A DNA stretch of 6,032 nt from a bacterium (Candidatus Ratteibacteria) CG_4_9_14_3_um_filter_41_21 (GTDB lineage Bacteria > Ratteibacteria > UBA8468), in contig PFWI01000228.1 of the NCBI GenBank assembly GCA_002791075.1, positions 1 through 6,032 of the forward strand. Reading direction: 5' to 3'. The notes beneath the pieces are model-generated. The model did no database searches and had not been told where the DNA came from. It was given only the letters and a program-made list of their open reading frames with translations. Made by a program: the position numbers and the translations under genes. Positions 5,465-6,032 of the stretch are shown piece by piece. Numbering within the stretch: position 1 is the first letter of the stretch; every line of letters starts with the position of its first letter.

Positions 5465-5929
5465 ATGGAAACAAGGGTTGAAGTTTTTCTAAAAAAGGGA
5501 ATTAACAATAGCGAGGCTGAAGGCATTAAAAGCGATATTCAAGATTTAGGAATTAAAAAGGTTAGAGAAGTAATAACCACTCAAATTTACCTGATTGAAG
5601 GGGAAATTTCCCCAAGCCAAAAAAGATTAATCTGCGAAAATTTGCTCGCTGACCATCTCATTCAGGAATATCACCTAAACTCAAAACTCAAAACTCAAAA
5701 CTCAAAACTCAATCCTTGGATTGTAGAGGTTTGGCTTAAAAAAGGTGTTACCGATACCGTAGCCGAAAGTGCGGCAAAAGGAATCAGAGATTTGGGAATA
5801 AAAAAAGTAAAAAATGTCAAAACCGGAAAGAAGTATCTTCTCTTCGGTTCTCTTTCCTCAAAAGAGATAGAAATAATCTGTCAGAGACTTCTCGTTAATA
5901 AAGTAATTCAAAATTATTTTATAAAATGA
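5465..5929 (+). CDS. purS: PurS-PurS tandem fusion, FGAM synthase subunit
   Basis: PurS is a small (about 80-residue) subunit that joins PurL and PurQ to form FGAM synthase, which converts FGAR, ATP and glutamine to FGAM. This product has 154 residues and holds two PurS domains, about 4-70 and 86-153. They align without gaps at an offset of 82 residues, with about 30 of 67 positions identical. Shared blocks are VEV.LKKG, DLGIKKV and IC..LL....IQ.Y, which match PurS. Free PurS works as an oligomer, and the N-terminal region of long PurL resembles a PurS dimer, so this fusion may be a covalent dimer (inference). The linker (about 71-85) is low-complexity and encoded by five 7-bp repeats. ATG 5465 is the first start after the in-frame TGA at 5447-5449. 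No clear Shine-Dalgarno is seen. The stop overlaps the purL start by four bases, strongly supporting the role. Confidence 0.88.
   Translation: METRVEVFLKKGINNSEAEGIKSDIQDLGIKKVREVITTQIYLIEGEISPSQKRLICENLLADHLIQEYHLNSKLKTQNSKLNPWIVEVWLKKGVTDTVAESAAKGIRDLGIKKVKNVKTGKKYLLFGSLSSKEIEIICQRLLVNKVIQNYFIK
5677..5711 (+). repeat. Five perfect AAACTCA heptanucleotide repeats inside purS
   Basis: The unit AAACTCA occurs five times without error in the linker between the two PurS domains. Because 7 is not a multiple of 3, three units encode a 7-residue peptide period (NSKLKTQ), visible as NSKLKTQNSKL in the protein. Gain or loss of one or two units would shift the frame and cut off the second PurS domain, and change of three units would keep it. 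It could be a phase-variation site or a neutral slippage-prone spacer. Confidence 0.95.
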
Positions 5930-6032
5930 ATAACGCTCGTTACATAAAGATATTGGGCTCAGCCGACCGCCAACTGGAAAAAATCAGCAAGGACTACCTG
6001 CTTTCTCTTAATCTGGCTGAAATGAAGACCAT
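5926..6032 (+). CDS. purL: FGAM synthase subunit PurL, N-terminal start (3' truncated by window edge)
   Basis: PurL is the synthetase subunit of FGAM synthase, acting with PurS and the glutaminase PurQ in purine synthesis. Only 35 codons plus two bases are present. The frame starts at ATG 5926, inside the purS stop (ATGA overlap), and stays open to the edge. The protein begins MNNARYIKILGSADRQLEKI and reaches LLSLNLAEMKT, which matches the (L)LSLxxxEMKxI block near the PurL N-terminus, just before the conserved YF...GR.PTD.E region that would follow. No PurS-like domain precedes this block, consistent with a PurL that relies on the separate double PurS encoded just upstream. No separate Shine-Dalgarno is visible, so translation is probably coupled to purS. 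The gene was recognised from a short stretch plus context, so the exact PurL subtype (short or long, with or without fused PurQ) is unknown. Confidence 0.85.
   Translation, partial: MNNARYIKILGSADRQLEKISKDYLLSLNLAEMKT

Noticed and set aside
5677..5711. CRISPR array
   Set aside because: The units are 7 bases and directly adjacent with no spacers, so this is a simple tandem repeat.

Overview
The window is a gene-dense, AT-rich bacterial segment with every recognised gene on the + strand. It holds the 3' end of a DUF1846/UPF0371 gene, a purF-like gene, gatB, gatA, a tandem-duplicated purS gene, and the first 35 codons of purL, which runs off the right edge. The stop codons seen (TGA in four genes, TAA in gatA) fit the standard bacterial code. 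Split PurS/PurL, GatB/GatA and an Fe-S-type PurF are all ordinary bacterial genes. The dense small palindromic repeats between genes recall uncultivated lineages such as Omnitrophota, but that placement is a weak impression and cannot be settled from this window.

Layout: 1-657 is the DUF1846 C-terminal part. 658-991 is a 334-base non-coding stretch with a large branched inverted repeat (about 667-789) followed by two adjacent double-hairpin elements (846-899 and 900-946). 992-2299 is the purF-like gene. A perfect 11-bp hairpin spans its stop codon, and another palindromic element (2338-2399) fills the gap to gatB. gatB (2432-3853) and gatA (3850-5292) overlap by four bases. 5293-5464 holds a second, rearranged copy of the GTAG double-hairpin repeat and a C/G-rich inverted repeat. 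The purS-purS fusion (5465-5929) overlaps the purL start (5926 onward) by four bases.

Function: PurF makes phosphoribosylamine from PRPP, the first step of purine synthesis. PurS with PurL (and PurQ, not in view) performs the fourth step, FGAR to FGAM. GatA and GatB, with GatC (not in view), amidate Glu-tRNA(Gln) and/or Asp-tRNA(Asn). Almost everything here is therefore glutamine-dependent amide transfer, with a translation gene pair set between purine genes.

Most unusual points: (1) the PurF-like protein keeps its nucleophile cysteine, four Fe-S cysteines and PRPP loop, but appears to have lost three glutamine-binding residues; (2) PurS is an in-frame tandem duplication whose linker is encoded by five perfect 7-bp repeats, a possible frameshift hot spot; (3) the GTAG-flanked hairpin pairs look like REP/BIME elements and occur in two opposite arrangements.
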